From Coccinella septempunctata (taxonomy: Eukaryota > Arthropoda > Insecta > Coleoptera > Coccinellidae), in NCBI RefSeq assembly GCF_907165205.1, contig NC_058195.1:18476001-18540000 (forward strand): a stretch of 64,000 bases of DNA, written 5' to 3'. This document shows positions 23,101 to 32,592 of the stretch, one piece after another. The notes beneath the pieces are model-generated. The model saw only the letters and a list, made by a program, of their open reading frames with translations. It did not search any database and was not told where the DNA came from. Every line of letters begins with the position of its first letter. Within the stretch, counting starts at the first letter, position 1. The translations under genes and the position numbers were made by a program.

Positions 23101-24309
23101 CTGCTGCCTCATTGATTTTATTTTGATGTCAAGTCGATTTAGCCTTTTCCTATGCTTATTATTATTATTCGCAGCTGTACTTTTCGGTGGACATAGTAGA
23201 TAAGCGGCTGCTCTCACTGCAGCCTCCACCTCTTCCAGTGAGCAGGTCTCGTTAAGATGATCTTGAATGATGCTATTCAAAACGGCTAGATCTTCAGCCT
23301 TGTGTCTTGATTTTATCCGGTTGGGTTTGATCAGTGGGTCTCCAACGGCAGCCTCAAAAGCCTCTTTTGTATTGTCGATTAACTCTGATGAATCTCTCCT
23401 TGGCCTTTGTTGCTGTCGGTCTGGAGCATCTGTCACCTGCTCTTCAGCTAGTTCTATCTCTGGAACTTCTCTCACTTGTTCCGTTCTTGGCCTTGCTTCT
23501 AGGGCTACAGCTTCACTTCTGTGAGTCATCGCTTGGTGTTGTTGGTCTGGAGCATCTGTCACCTGCTCTTCAGCGCGTTCTATATCTGGAACATCTCTCA
23601 CATGTTCCGTTATTGGCCTGTTGGAGCGTGTACCATTCCTGGTTCGGCCCGCGATATCACTCAAAAGGGCTACAGCTTGTTCTTGAGTTATGTCAACCGT
23701 CAATTGCTGATGTTGGCTCAAAGCATCTGCCACCTGCTCCTCAGCTTGTTGTTCCGACCTTCCTTGCTCTCGAGGCCGCTGCAAGATTCCTCTTCTTTTG
23801 AGATGACTGATCTGATCTCTCAGGTTTTGCTGCGTCATGTAGTTGAGGTCTGGACAGTTTTCGCACCACAGACCATGCAGCCTATTCATGTATCCCCTTC
23901 TGTCGGGTCCTGATCTTCTGTATAGCGCAGACAGCAGGCTATGTTGCTCGGGCGTCCACTTGTGGCGTCCCCTTTGTGCTGTCCTGTTTCGGCTGCCGGT
24001 TCCGACTACGGGGTGCTCTTGCGAGCTTTGAATCCCTATGCGACCGACAACCTGAACTCTCTCCTCGTCGATGTCCTCCTCGTCTAGAGGCGTAGCTTTT
24101 TGTATGGCAGGCGCCCGCCTTCTTAGCGTTCTGCCGTTGGTGTCCCGCATGCTGTCACGTCCAGCACCAACTCCAGACGTGCCCTGACGATCCCCAGGCA
24201 GCGACTGTTTTCCGAGGCTTAGCTGATTTCTTTCCGACATCGGCTGAGAGTGACCGGGGTCCGCGGGATTGTCACACCCGTATACTACTAAGTAGTACCC
24301 CCGTGCGTA
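20161..24309 (-). mobile_element. Full-length R4/Dong-like LINE with site preference for TAA repeats
   Basis: Minus strand. It has a short 5' UTR (24241-24309), one 1300-codon ORF (24240-20338), a 3' UTR of about 177 bases and a long poly(A) tail. Both ends abut TTA/TAA microsatellite (24311-24349 upstream, 20092-20105 downstream). This agrees with the known habit of Dong, a restriction-like-endonuclease LINE, of inserting into TAA repeats. An intact ORF and long homopolymer tail suggest a young, possibly competent copy. Confidence 0.85.
20338..24240 (-). CDS. R4/Dong-like retrotransposon polyprotein (Myb-like, RT, zinc knuckle, restriction-like endonuclease)
   Basis: 1300 codons, starting at the only ATG close to the 5' end. 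Residues about 90-155 are a Myb-like domain (RGRHKWTPEQH ... LWCENCP ... QNLRDQISHLK). Residues about 165-285 are a glutamine-rich linker with a repeated AEEQVTDAP block. RT spans about 530-900, with APGPDG at 535-540, LDYAKAFD near 665, GVFQGDSLSPLLF at 726-738 and LMYVDDLKLY at 771-780. A CCHC knuckle uses C1106, C1109, H1118 and C1123. The PD-(D/E)XK nuclease shows P1193-D1194, E1209 and the KRQKYK stretch. All core residues look present. The protein would nick TAA-repeat DNA and prime reverse transcription there. Related clades (R2, NeSL) are less likely because of the target. Confidence 0.88.
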   Translation of the reverse strand: MSERNQLSLGKQSLPGDRQGTSGVGAGRDSMRDTNGRTLRRRAPAIQKATPLDEEDIDEERVQVVGRIGIQSSQEHPVVGTGSRNRTAQRGRHKWTPEQHSLLSALYRRSGPDRRGYMNRLHGLWCENCPDLNYMTQQNLRDQISHLKRRGILQRPREQGRSEQQAEEQVADALSQHQQLTVDITQEQAVALLSDIAGRTRNGTRSNRPITEHVRDVPDIERAEEQVTDAPDQQHQAMTHRSEAVALEARPRTEQVREVPEIELAEEQVTDAPDRQQQRPRRDSSELIDNTKEAFEAAVGDPLIKPNRIKSRHKAEDLAVLNSIIQDHLNETCSLEEVEAAVRAAAYLLCPPKSTAANNNNKHRKRLNRLDIKIKSMRQQASWYQCVIDVLKGKTKPSKRMREMIEELRAIHGTVNLPTVHLLKQKAVDKIRSLAAARKKLIRRERWIEDNNTFTAEPSKLFQPQQQEVQNPPSPQDVEEFWKSLYEQPAKTRDTPALPRFQQMCDQTLQQNDELSEISPEDIRQALKNKNDFTAPGPDGIQNYWWKSFPATHKHLARLFSGMLIRREPIPSWLVEGRTVLIPKSGDLGQPKNYRPITCLNTLYKIFTSVIQDRILRVIGPVWDSIYEQRGAKKGVQGCKDNLLIDKSVCLDARHYKRDLHTSWLDYAKAFDTSPHDLIIRLLKMLKVHPNIIHAIESIIALWKTKFAIRAEGRTVCTGWVRYRRGVFQGDSLSPLLFCITLMPLSIELRASKIGYKAGPPGRRNHLISHLMYVDDLKLYAPSRTALQQLLNIVSDYTSAMGMSFGLDKCAVFHLRRGRVDDPGEDIQLEDGMTFRRLEEGETYKFLGMKQRGVLETTQIKDALSASYKKKLRDIWKSQLSGKNKVSATNMLAIPILTYSFGVVNWTVNELLDLDRSTRKTMNMNRSLHPNSSIQRIYLPRSQGGRGLQCLEYQHYQQTLETAVRVLRSEDPLLKFVAQHELANHGAFLFRAGQRALEKLGITGVSIDPERAGAPITQADQRRLARLIRKSQSNTLLEHHMSKSLHSIFFRSLKDQDLSEELSFAFLKSASLKSETEGFVMACQDGVINTRWYKKNIMKMDTPTTCRACHSQQETIMHILSACRVHAPSGYIERHNAALRVLYFHLRAAYEIDKEPVLPYVPLEIEAVVQNEKARIYWNYPVPTTRQINAIKPDILLLDKELKELFVVEFSSPAENNMVMKEEQKRQKYKDLVFELGTMYPGHKVKMVVLIIGCLGGMRANYVEELKIIPACRSWAEILAHRMQRAVLLGSLHIIRSHEL

Positions 24310-24311
24310 TA

Positions 24312-24350
<39 letters not shown>
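24310..24350. repeat. ATT microsatellite
   Basis: About 13 ATT units at 24311-24349, forming the upstream target side of the R4-like insertion. Confidence 0.9.
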
Positions 24351-24352
<2 letters not shown>

Positions 24353-24357
24353 GGTAC

Positions 24358-24773
24358 CGATGCCAAAAACACTGCCCTTCGCTCTATCTTCGAATCGGAA
24401 CTACCCACCCCTACCAAACTTCACTTTTGTCGATCTGATGTCGACCTGTGTTTGAAAGAAACGTCTGAGAAAGTGGATTTCTTTACATTTGAGTTTGATA
24501 AATGTAAAAATTTCAATTCTCCCGAGCCATTTTCAGTCGTTTTATATAGTTCTGTGGGGCCGAGATTGTTACCTGGGGACGGTCCCATTATTGGAATTTC
24601 ATATGGTTTCTTTCACAGCCGGCGGAACGCAGCAGTTTGAAAAAATAGAGCATATACTGAAAACTCTGAAACCAATATACATCGGAAGTACAAGGAAATA
24701 TGCCTTGTTGGTAGATCCACTTTTATGGGACGATTCGCCTAAAATGAACATAATACATAAATGGGTTTTATAA
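24358..24773 (+). other. Coding-like fragment, unknown
   Basis: A frame open from about 24360 to 24640 encodes DAKNTALRSIFESELPTPTK, later EFDKCKNFNSPEPFSVVLYS and GPIIGISYGFF. After one frame change at about 24620 it continues as FEKIEHILKTLKPIYIGSTR to a stop at 24773. The mixed composition looks more protein-like than the surroundings. I do not recognise a family. It could be the remnant of a transposon gene. Confidence 0.25.
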
Positions 24774-26230
24774 ATACCGAGGCGAAAAGCAGTATTCTAT
24801 GAGTCCTATCAATTTCGAACAACCAGTTCTGTGATCGCTTCCTACCTAACTTCCGTCAAAATTGACGTTAAGCTATATACCATAATCTGACATCGATTGT
24901 CGTTTTTTTTCTTTTATCGATATTCAGATGTCTAAAACTCTGGTGTATTCACTGATTCGATATTGTTTTTAATTTCGTGGGGATATCGGACCAGTTTCGT
25001 TTTTCCCACTGTAGGTAGCGCTGTTTAGAATTTGACAGAGCATTGTCAATTGATATTTGAAAATAATTTGAATACTTTCCTACGACTAACGAATATGTTG
25101 TATTTATAAGCGATTATTGGTGTGTGAAAATGTATTAATTTCGAGAAAGGGGTGTAGAACATTCATTTATTCAACATGTCGTTCAGTAAGTTTAGGTTTC
25201 TGTATGGACAATCAAGAACTTCAGCTAATAATTCGGTGTTGTTGGAATTTGAGGCAGAAAAAATCAGATGAACGAACATTCGGGAAGGATATAGCTAAGT
25301 TTTATGGCAACTTCAGCAATATTTCAAAGAAACTGTATTGGAAATACGTAATGTGTGGATTGTGGACATGTATTGAGAATCAGAAATTGATAAATCTATT
25401 CGAGTTTGTTCTTCAAATATTCTTCCTGAATAGATATAGTGAAAATTACCTTTCCATCAACTGAATATATTGGATATTTGACCAATCAAAAGTGTTTTAT
25501 TAAAATCATATTGAATTACCCCCTCACGAATTCAAGTTGTCAAACGGAAATTATCTTGAAGAAGAACAGTAAATACTCCTTTGAACCCTTATTCAGTAGT
25601 GTTGAAATGTTGACAAATTTGTTTTTACAACGAAAATTGAACTGTAAATCTCAAATATTCCTTAACAGCTGTCAAAATGGGCCAGTTCATATTTTGCACT
25701 CGTTGATCGATATTCGATATCAACGCAAAACAAAATGAAACGAGAGAGTATCTTGGACTTACTTTGATAGAACAAGGATAAAACGAAGCAAATGACATGG
25801 TGGCGCCGCCACGAAACTGATCCCATATCCCCGATTTTCTGAAATGTTGATGCTTGCAAAAAGTGACAAGTGCACACACCAGTGTTTTAGACATCTTAAT
25901 CGATATCTTTATCTTATAATCGATGATTATAAGAAATTATTTTAGAGAAACGTCCAAATTTTCACCATTTCCGTTTAAGGGGGTGAAACTGTCAACTTGA
26001 CGAAATTTGGCTCTTCGTGAGTCGACATGGTGGACTGGTTGCGACGCTTTCGCCATACTCTGTGAAAAAGTGAGGCGTTAATCACGATTTTACTAGTCTT
26101 CTCCACTCTAGCTCGAGCCTCTGGTTCTAGCCATTCTCGAACCTCTACTTTGTCATTTTTATCTCCCTTTTTACCGCTCACCTAAAAACTTCTATGGTCC
26201 TCAAGATGAGAAGATATAAGAAATTAACAT
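24774..26230. other. No recognisable gene
   Basis: A few frames of 70-115 codons with low complexity. I see no repeat pairs or RNA genes. Confidence 0.5.
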
Positions 26231-26239
26231 ATTTTATTC

Positions 26240-26800
26240 TATTTTAACGTTTAAAGATGACATTATTCAACCCATAGCAACAAGGACAAGTTGACGTTTG
26301 TCCATTCAGTGAAATAATTTTTTTAAGTCACAAGTTGAATAAAATAACATAAATATGACCGGATAAATATCATCTTTCTCTTGTTGTTATAGATTGAATA
26401 ATAATGCCCTAGTAACAGTCAATCTTTCATGTCATTTCATAAATGAGACAATTCTCTGAAAAGTGTTATTATTTGAATCCTAATCAAAATGGAATAAAAT
26501 TTTGTATACAACACATGAGTTATAAATGTTTATTCATTCGAAGAAGAAAACCTGCTACTCGCCTTTCGGGCTCGTGGGCTAAACTTTCTTGTCATGAATA
26601 ATCATTCATTTAAGTCACTTGTTGTATGAATTCCATTGTGACGTTTAAAAACGACCCTAACAACAAGGGTACGTTGACCTTTAGGAACCTGAGAGGATAA
26701 ACGTCATCTTGCCCTTGTTGCTATAGATTGAACGTCCCAGCAACAATCAATCGCAGCGGCACCTTTATGATATTTCATAAATTGCACAATTGGGAAGTTT
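26240..26800. repeat. Two copies of a hairpin repeat
   Basis: A unit with inverted halves (ATAGCAACAAGGACAAGTTG and, on the other strand, CTATAACAACAAGAGAAAG) occurs at about 26262-26455 and again, better preserved, at about 26640-26795. Both are followed by a TCATAAAT...CAATT segment. Probably an old MITE duplicated locally. Confidence 0.5.
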
Positions 26801-27152
26801 CCTAAAACACCAAAATCGAATTTGAAATGATTTATGGAAACCATTTCCCACAAGTTATTCACAACGTAAAACATTCGATTGAAAATTCAGTTAGAATAAA
26901 AATACACCATTCGAAACTTGGTTAACATTCGAATATGTGAAAGATTGTGGCGTAGAATGCCCTATACTAGAGTCTTATAATTTTTGTTAATTCAACAACA
27001 GTGGAACCGATCAAGAAGATATAGAATTCTATATCCACAGATCACAAAAAATTGTTTCTGTAATCTGTGTCTAGAACTTCTTAAAACCGATGAAATTTTC
27101 TGTCATTGTTTGTTTTTCTTGTCAAATGTGATCACCAAATAATATTCATTAA

Positions 27153-27867
27153 GGCCCGTTTGCACCAATCCCCCTTAAAATGAGTACTTAACTAACGTCC
27201 AGTTTCATAATAAAATTAAACGTCATTTTAAGCTTAAAGCTTCCCTTACTGTCATTTTTAGTAGGGTTAAAGGAAGCTTTAAAATTAAAGGGACTTTAGG
27301 TTTGATTATGAAACCGGCCGTAAGCGAAGTTTAAAGTTAATGGACGCTTAATTTTATTCCCAGTTCCACGACTGCGGCTTAACAGAATCTTAAGTAAGGG
27401 ACCCTTAAGTTCTCATATCTAGAGATATTTCAGTTTTTTATTTTGGTGCAACTTCATTCTAGTCCAATAAAGCCTTTGCATTAGTTGGCCGGTTGCTGAT
27501 GATCGTTGTCATTTCATTAACCTAACTTTATTGTCCTGTCAGTCAGTGTCAAGTATTATTATCAAAGGGTGGCAACTTTTTGTTGCTGAATTAGCATTAT
27601 AATTGATAATGAAATGGATTGTCAAATAAAAGGCAACTGACGTTATTAGAAAAACCACAGCAGTTCTGCAGCCAGTTTATGAGTTCAACAAATTATTTTA
27701 GGTTAGAATCCCGCCCTTAAATACCTAAGTGGTCATTACAGGAGCGCTTAAATTTAAGGCTAGCTTTAGCCATTTAAATGTCACTTTACAGTTGGTGCAA
27801 CGTAATTTAAGTTAAGGGTTCATTTTAAGGGACACTTAACAGTAAGTGCGTTTGGTGCAAACGGGCC
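27153..27867. mobile_element. Harbinger-like MITE (outer)
   Basis: 715 bp with perfect 16-bp inverted ends GGCCCGTTTGCACCAA. It is flanked by the 3-bp duplication TAA (27150-27152 and 27868-27870), as expected for PIF/Harbinger. The related copy B near 30325 carries the empty site with a single TAA, which confirms both boundaries. Confidence 0.85.
27196..27320. mobile_element. Harbinger-like MITE (inner, nested)
   Basis: 125 bp inside the outer MITE. Its inverted ends read CGTCCAGTTTCATAAT and, from the right, CGGCCGGTTTCATAAT. TAA duplications lie at 27193-27195 and 27321-27323. Confidence 0.75.
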
Positions 27868-28297
27868 TAAGTCTTTGGTGATAAGAAAACTTGTATGACC
27901 ATTATTGACTCGAGAGGCGTTGCCGGATTGTGAAAATGGCAGAATGTTTTTAAGAGAAATCAAAATTTTCGTGAGTGAATACAGACAAAACGCAATAATA
28001 TGTTACAATTTAAAAAAATATTTTTCGATTCATTCCAGTTATAAGGATTTTAATATGATATATATTTTGAAATTTGGTGAACTTCCCAATTCCCTGAAAA
28101 GTGGTATAACCTAACACGTGAGTTATGTATTATGTTTATACCTACTCGCTAGCTCGTGGGTTAAACTATCTTCTCTTAATTTCACTCACTCATTCTATAA
28201 GTAACTATTATAACTCCTCAATGTAGGCTTTTTCGTTCGTTCGATGTTGGATTTATGATTTAATGAATGATATGAAAAACTAAGAGAAGGTACTCAC

Positions 28298-28481
28298 TTA
28301 AAAAAGTAGGTATTGTTGGCATATCCGAAGAAAGGGACTGTGTAGGTCAACATCCATATGTTTCCTCCACCGCAATCGTAGTAGGGTTTGGACCATTTAC
28401 CATCTTCGTAACGGACAGATAGAATCTCATCTGGAACTTTCTCACTGTGAGTGCTGCCGTTGGAGGTGTAGGTGTTGTATC
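28298..28481 (-). CDS. Internal exon of a host gene, extracellular Cache-like region (GPR158/Smog-type receptor suspected)
   Basis: The minus-strand exon is bounded by an acceptor (TTTGCTTTTTGCAG just upstream, 28482-28495) and a donor (AA then GTGAGTA at 28297-28291). It is 184 bases long. It needs one base from the previous exon and leaves two for the next. The encoded peptide includes VRYEDGKWSKPYYDCGGGNI followed by WMLTYTVPFFGYANNTYFFK. A W...PYYDC...W..TY..PF pattern fits the Cache-like ectodomain of GPR158-type orphan receptors such as Drosophila Smog. That assignment is from memory of family style and is tentative. No neighbouring exon was recognised, so the flanking introns probably exceed the local TE clusters. 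Confidence 0.65.
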
Positions 28482-29804
28482 CTGCAAAAAGCAAATATTA
28501 CATTTTCAGCCAAGAATTATATCTCTCCTTTGTGTGGTGCAGTTACAAGAAGTAATGGTCAAGAAATAATCCCGATGGAGAAACACTATCGGACTCACAC
28601 AAGCAAAAATGTTCGTGGCTTGTTTGCAGGCCTATACCAAGAACTTCATTGTCTGCTGTCGGTTCAAACACCTTCTGTTCCGTATAAGCATGTCAGCAGA
28701 TGAATTTGAGGACCCTCAGAAAGACATAACCGAATACATAGTGTGAAGTTGCATATCAGGAATAATCACAGTCATATGCAGAAGGCTTTGACAATATTAG
28801 ACCCTGGCATGCTGCGCTTTTTCGTTCCATCACTTTATCACATCAATTATTATTCATGCTTGTATGAAGCGTGCATTCGAAATATTGGGAAACTGTTTTA
28901 TTCAAAATGATAAATAAGCGCCCAATGAGATAATTTTCAGTATTCGAATTCGAGCCAGTAATTATTATTTGGTCGGTTTACATGAACAGTAATCGTAATA
29001 ACAGTTCACGAGTGCATGTTCACATCCTGTAACAAATTTATTCATATGGGGTATACATGAAATCATAACCAATATTTTTAGGGCCATCACCTATATTTTG
29101 AAAACAATGGATTCAACATAATTTCATATTTATATACGACTTATGACCTATGGAACTACTGCAGACAAATTTCATTAACTGTATACACAGGACGACTCTT
29201 CGACTCGTATAAAATGATACGTATCTGAAGCCAGTAAGTTTACCAATGAAAACCGAATAAAATCAGCTACCCAGTGGGATCTCCTATAACTCACTTATTT
29301 TCAACGCGGCACCAGGTAGCCTAAATTGAATTACGGCTCTATTTTCCCCAAAATACGACTCGGTGATCGTTGTACCACAGCTCTGGGGGAAAGTAACACG
29401 TTAACTCAACGCGAGCCGCCAGAAAGGAGGGGTACATTTTCAGCAAACATACATATTAATCAGGGAAGATGTCAGATGAAGCGTGGAAAACGGACCGATA
29501 AAGAAATTCTGGGTATACGAAGTTGGAGGCAATAATCATAGACGTTGAAATAACCAAAAGAGTGATAGCTTTAAGGCCCTTGGCCGAAGAGAGAAGGAAG
29601 TCGCGAATCGATAAGGAATGTACAGGCTGTTCGAGCAGTGAGCAGTATACTCGATAAGTCAGATAAAATTTAAGAGTTGATGAGAACTCTTAGAGAAATA
29701 ACGTTTCTTTTTGCTCATTTTGTAAGGGTATGATTGTGAGCACATAGGCCTAGTTTATTTCTTGTGGTTGGATAATAATAATAATAATATAAATTCAAGA
29801 TTGA
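28482..29804. other. Intron-like sequence, no other exon recognised
   Basis: Lies upstream of the exon in transcript order. It contains an AAT microsatellite at 29767-29789. No frame with convincing splice borders was seen. Confidence 0.45.
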
Positions 29805-30565
29805 ATCTAAGATTATTTATGGAAACCCTTTTCCATTAGTTCCACCAACACGTAAAATATTCGCTTTAACATTCGAATATGTAAAAGCTTGTGACGTAGA
29901 ATGCCTTTACAGAGACAAGTAATTTTTGTTAATTCGACAACAGTGAAACCAATCAACAAGATATAGAATTATATATCCACTGTGCACAAAAAATTGTTTA
30001 TGCAATATGTGTCTATACCTTCTTAAAACCCATTCACATAGAGACATGGACTGTGCCTTCCTTTTCTATCTATGCATGAAATACGGTCAAAAAAAGTGAC
30101 AGAGAGAAACTGAACATCGGGCATGCTAGTTGTCTTTTTCTAGAATTTTGATTGGTTCGCACTACCTCTATGTGAACACAAGAGAGACGATCATTTCTCT
30201 CTTTCTATAAAACAGTAAATTTCATGATGGCATTGCTCAGTCCATGTCTATGTTAAAACCAATGGCATTTTCTGTCATTGTTTGTTTCTCTTGTCAAATG
30301 GGATCACCAAACTTGATATTTATTAAGTCTATCTATGGTGATAAGAAAACATTCATGACCATTATTGACTCGATGGGCGTTGCTCATTGGTGAAAATGAT
30401 GTAGAATGTTCATAAGAAAGCACTTTTGAAATCAGAATTTTCGTATGTGAATATTGTGAATACAGACAAAATGCAATACGTTAAAATTCGAAAAAAATAT
30501 ATTTCGATATATTTGAATTATAAGGATTTCAATGACATATATTTTGAAGTTTAGGAATACTGGTG
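29805..30565. repeat. Dispersed repeat, copy B (with a small MITE inserted)
   Basis: Counterpart of 26815-28090. It lacks the Harbinger-like MITE but has its own insertion at 30031-30252. Confidence 0.75.
30031..30252. mobile_element. 222-bp MITE, probably hAT-type
   Basis: It is absent from copy A, so the boundaries are visible by comparison. TTAAAACC lies on both sides (30023-30030 and 30253-30260), an 8-bp duplication. The inverted ends include ACATAGAGACATGGACTG and CATAGACATGGACTG. Confidence 0.7.
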
Positions 30566-31174
30566 TGTTGCACTGTTGCATATCATACATACTGAGTGAC
30601 AAAATACCAGAAATATCCAAACCTACGAAAAAGGAGAAAATTGATGATGTGTTGGTCCGCCACGATGTTTTATGGATTTACGAGAGTTATGCATTCCCCT
30701 TATAACCAATAATCTTTTTGATGAATTAACACTTGAGTTTCTACGAAAATTCATCAGATCAAAGGGACAGCAGTTTCGAAATCCAGCTCGAAACTTTCCG
30801 AACACACCCACCCCGCGTTTCTTCAGCTATCAGGCGCTCCATTGCGAAATTTATGGAATTAACGTAGAACAGTACCTCTCGATACACGTGATACCGTACG
30901 AGATTCGAATTTAGATACTGGGGTAACGCGGCTTTCTCCCTATGATTTATTGCGATTGGCTGCGTTCCCTTCGACCTGATAACATCGGAACGCGGCCCTT
31001 TGAAAAAGCAAAAAAAAACGGTAATTTCGCCTATACTCGATTCCGTGATAATGGTGAGATGGCATGTTAAGCGCGTTGGTCAAGGGGGTGGGGGAGGTTA
31101 GTCAGAAGGAAAGTCATTATGCAAATTTATTTAGAGTTTGAAAGTGTGAAGTTTATTGCTACATATTTGTAAGT
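30566..31174. other. No recognisable gene
   Basis: One 80-codon frame (30672-30914) begins MDLRELCIPLITNNLFDELT. Its composition is protein-like, but it resembles nothing I know and lacks splice or start context. Confidence 0.4.
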
Positions 31175-31177
31175 ATT

Positions 31178-31747
31178 GGTCGCATTCAGCGGACGAAACA
31201 GTTGCGCAACTGTTACCAAACGCTAGCGGAAAAGTTCGGTGAAATATGCGCTACATTCTCAACACGTTCTGGAGCGGACGCCATTTTTGGGAGCGGATTT
31301 GATTTGTGCTAGGTAGCGGTAGCGAAAAGGAGCGAAAGTTGTATTTGCACTGAGTAGTTGTTATTTAGTGTGGAAGATGTACGAGTTTGAGTTTGTTGAT
31401 GAAAATGAAATGGAAATTGATGGTTAGAAATATAGAAGGATGTTGAATTTTCCATTTTTATATACAGGTAGGTAAGTAGATGAACCGCAATTGATACAGA
31501 GTACACCTAGTAAGTAATTTTTCACACAAAAAAACTGACTTAACCAGCACAAGGTTAACGAAACTTAAAAAATCCGTTTATTTACGTCTTTCCTACAGAC
31601 TTCTCAACCAATCAGCTCATCCTGGCAGCTTGTTGGACTGCCTTATATCCTATCTCGGCTTGACAGCGGACGTTCAACATGTTCCCGACCGCTACCGCTA
31701 CAGATGGGTAGCAGAAGCGCTTTGCGCTCCGTCCGCTGAATGCGACC
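31178..31747. mobile_element. MITE, GGTCGCATTCAGCGGACG family
   Basis: 570 bp. The ends GGTCGCATTCAGCGGACG are inverted at 31178 and 31747, with ATT on both sides (31175-31177, 31748-31750). Further inverted matches (GAGCGGACG, GGTAGCGGTAGCG against CGCTACCGCTAC) lie inside. The 3-bp duplication suggests PIF/Harbinger. It has no coding capacity. Confidence 0.7.
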
Positions 31748-31750
31748 ATT

Positions 31751-32504
31751 GATTACGTTTTCTAGCGAGTCTTTCTTGGTGATTAAATCAATTGCCTTCT
31801 GACTTCAGCACAGCAGAGGCATTTGGAAATTATTCAAAGACTACTCAATATGTGCAATTTCTTTATGAAACTCAACTATCTGATGAATTATCTTTCACCG
31901 GAAAATATGGAAATGATAAATTGATTTTGACAGTACATTCCATGGCAGTTGAGTATGAATATATTTATGATTTAGTTAAGGGTTTTAAAGCTCTTGTACC
32001 GCAATTCATTCAAGATTTGTATCTGCCGCCATTCTTACGTGAAGTGCTGCCAACTAGTCAAAACTAATTGCATGACAACTGAAAGTTTTGGGTTAGTAAA
32101 AGTGGAACACCGAAAAGCAGAAAAAATTCGTGAGGTCGAGGTCGAAGAAACGACCTTTCCAAAGAGGTCCTGTTCGCTCTGATAGGACGTTATTGAGAAA
32201 CAATTGTATAGGCACTGACAAATTTCGCATGTTTGGAAGAAATTAACTAAAAAAAAAAATTAGTCTATGTTCGGGAGAAGATTTCGGATGGTCAGTCTGT
32301 CTACTCTGAAGCCATGCTATCTTCGGATAAAATGTGAATGCGAGCATTTTTTTCGAGAACGGAACTGCTAGAGCACTTTTCATTGCGTGAAACCCCAAAA
32401 CACCCAAAATATTTGAATCAAAACGCAAACATTAGACTTTTTTTCGAAATTCCTATTCAATATCGATAACCAGAGAAAACCATAGGATTGCGACCAGCCG
32501 AGCC
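31751..32504. other. Unassigned; one coding-like frame
   Basis: Frame 31792-32067 (plus) encodes YVQFLYETQLSDELSFTGKY and ends REVLPTSQN. It starts at a non-ATG codon and has no recognised family. On the minus strand near 32310-32360 the peptide ILSEDSMASE and stop match ILAEDSTASE and stop at about 47350-47380 on the plus strand. Both may come from one repeat family. Confidence 0.3.
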
Positions 32505-32592
32505 CATAATAGTATAAAAATAGTTTTGTTTTTTAGTCTTTTCGTAGATTTATTCTCGGTAACGGTATACAGCAATGAATGAGTAGGTATAG
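32505..32592 (+). repeat. Isolated RTE 3' tail
   Basis: ATTCTCGGTAACGGTATACA followed by AATGAATG, matching the end of the RTE element at 14570-14662. It is an extreme 5' truncation. Confidence 0.5.

Larger units (their letters stand above)
26815..28090. repeat. Dispersed repeat, copy A (with MITE inserted)
   Basis: Matches 29805-30565 along its length, interrupted by the Harbinger-like MITE at 27153-27867. Shared landmarks are ACATTCGAATATGTGAAAG, GATATAGAATTCTATATCCA, CTGTCATTGTTTGTTT and GGTGATAAGAAAAC. It is non-coding. Confidence 0.75.

Noticed and set aside
18918..24031. Several plus-strand open frames of 60-155 codons across 18.9-24.0 kb
   Set aside because: They are antisense shadows of the R4-like minus-strand ORF and appear in matching pairs in both copies.
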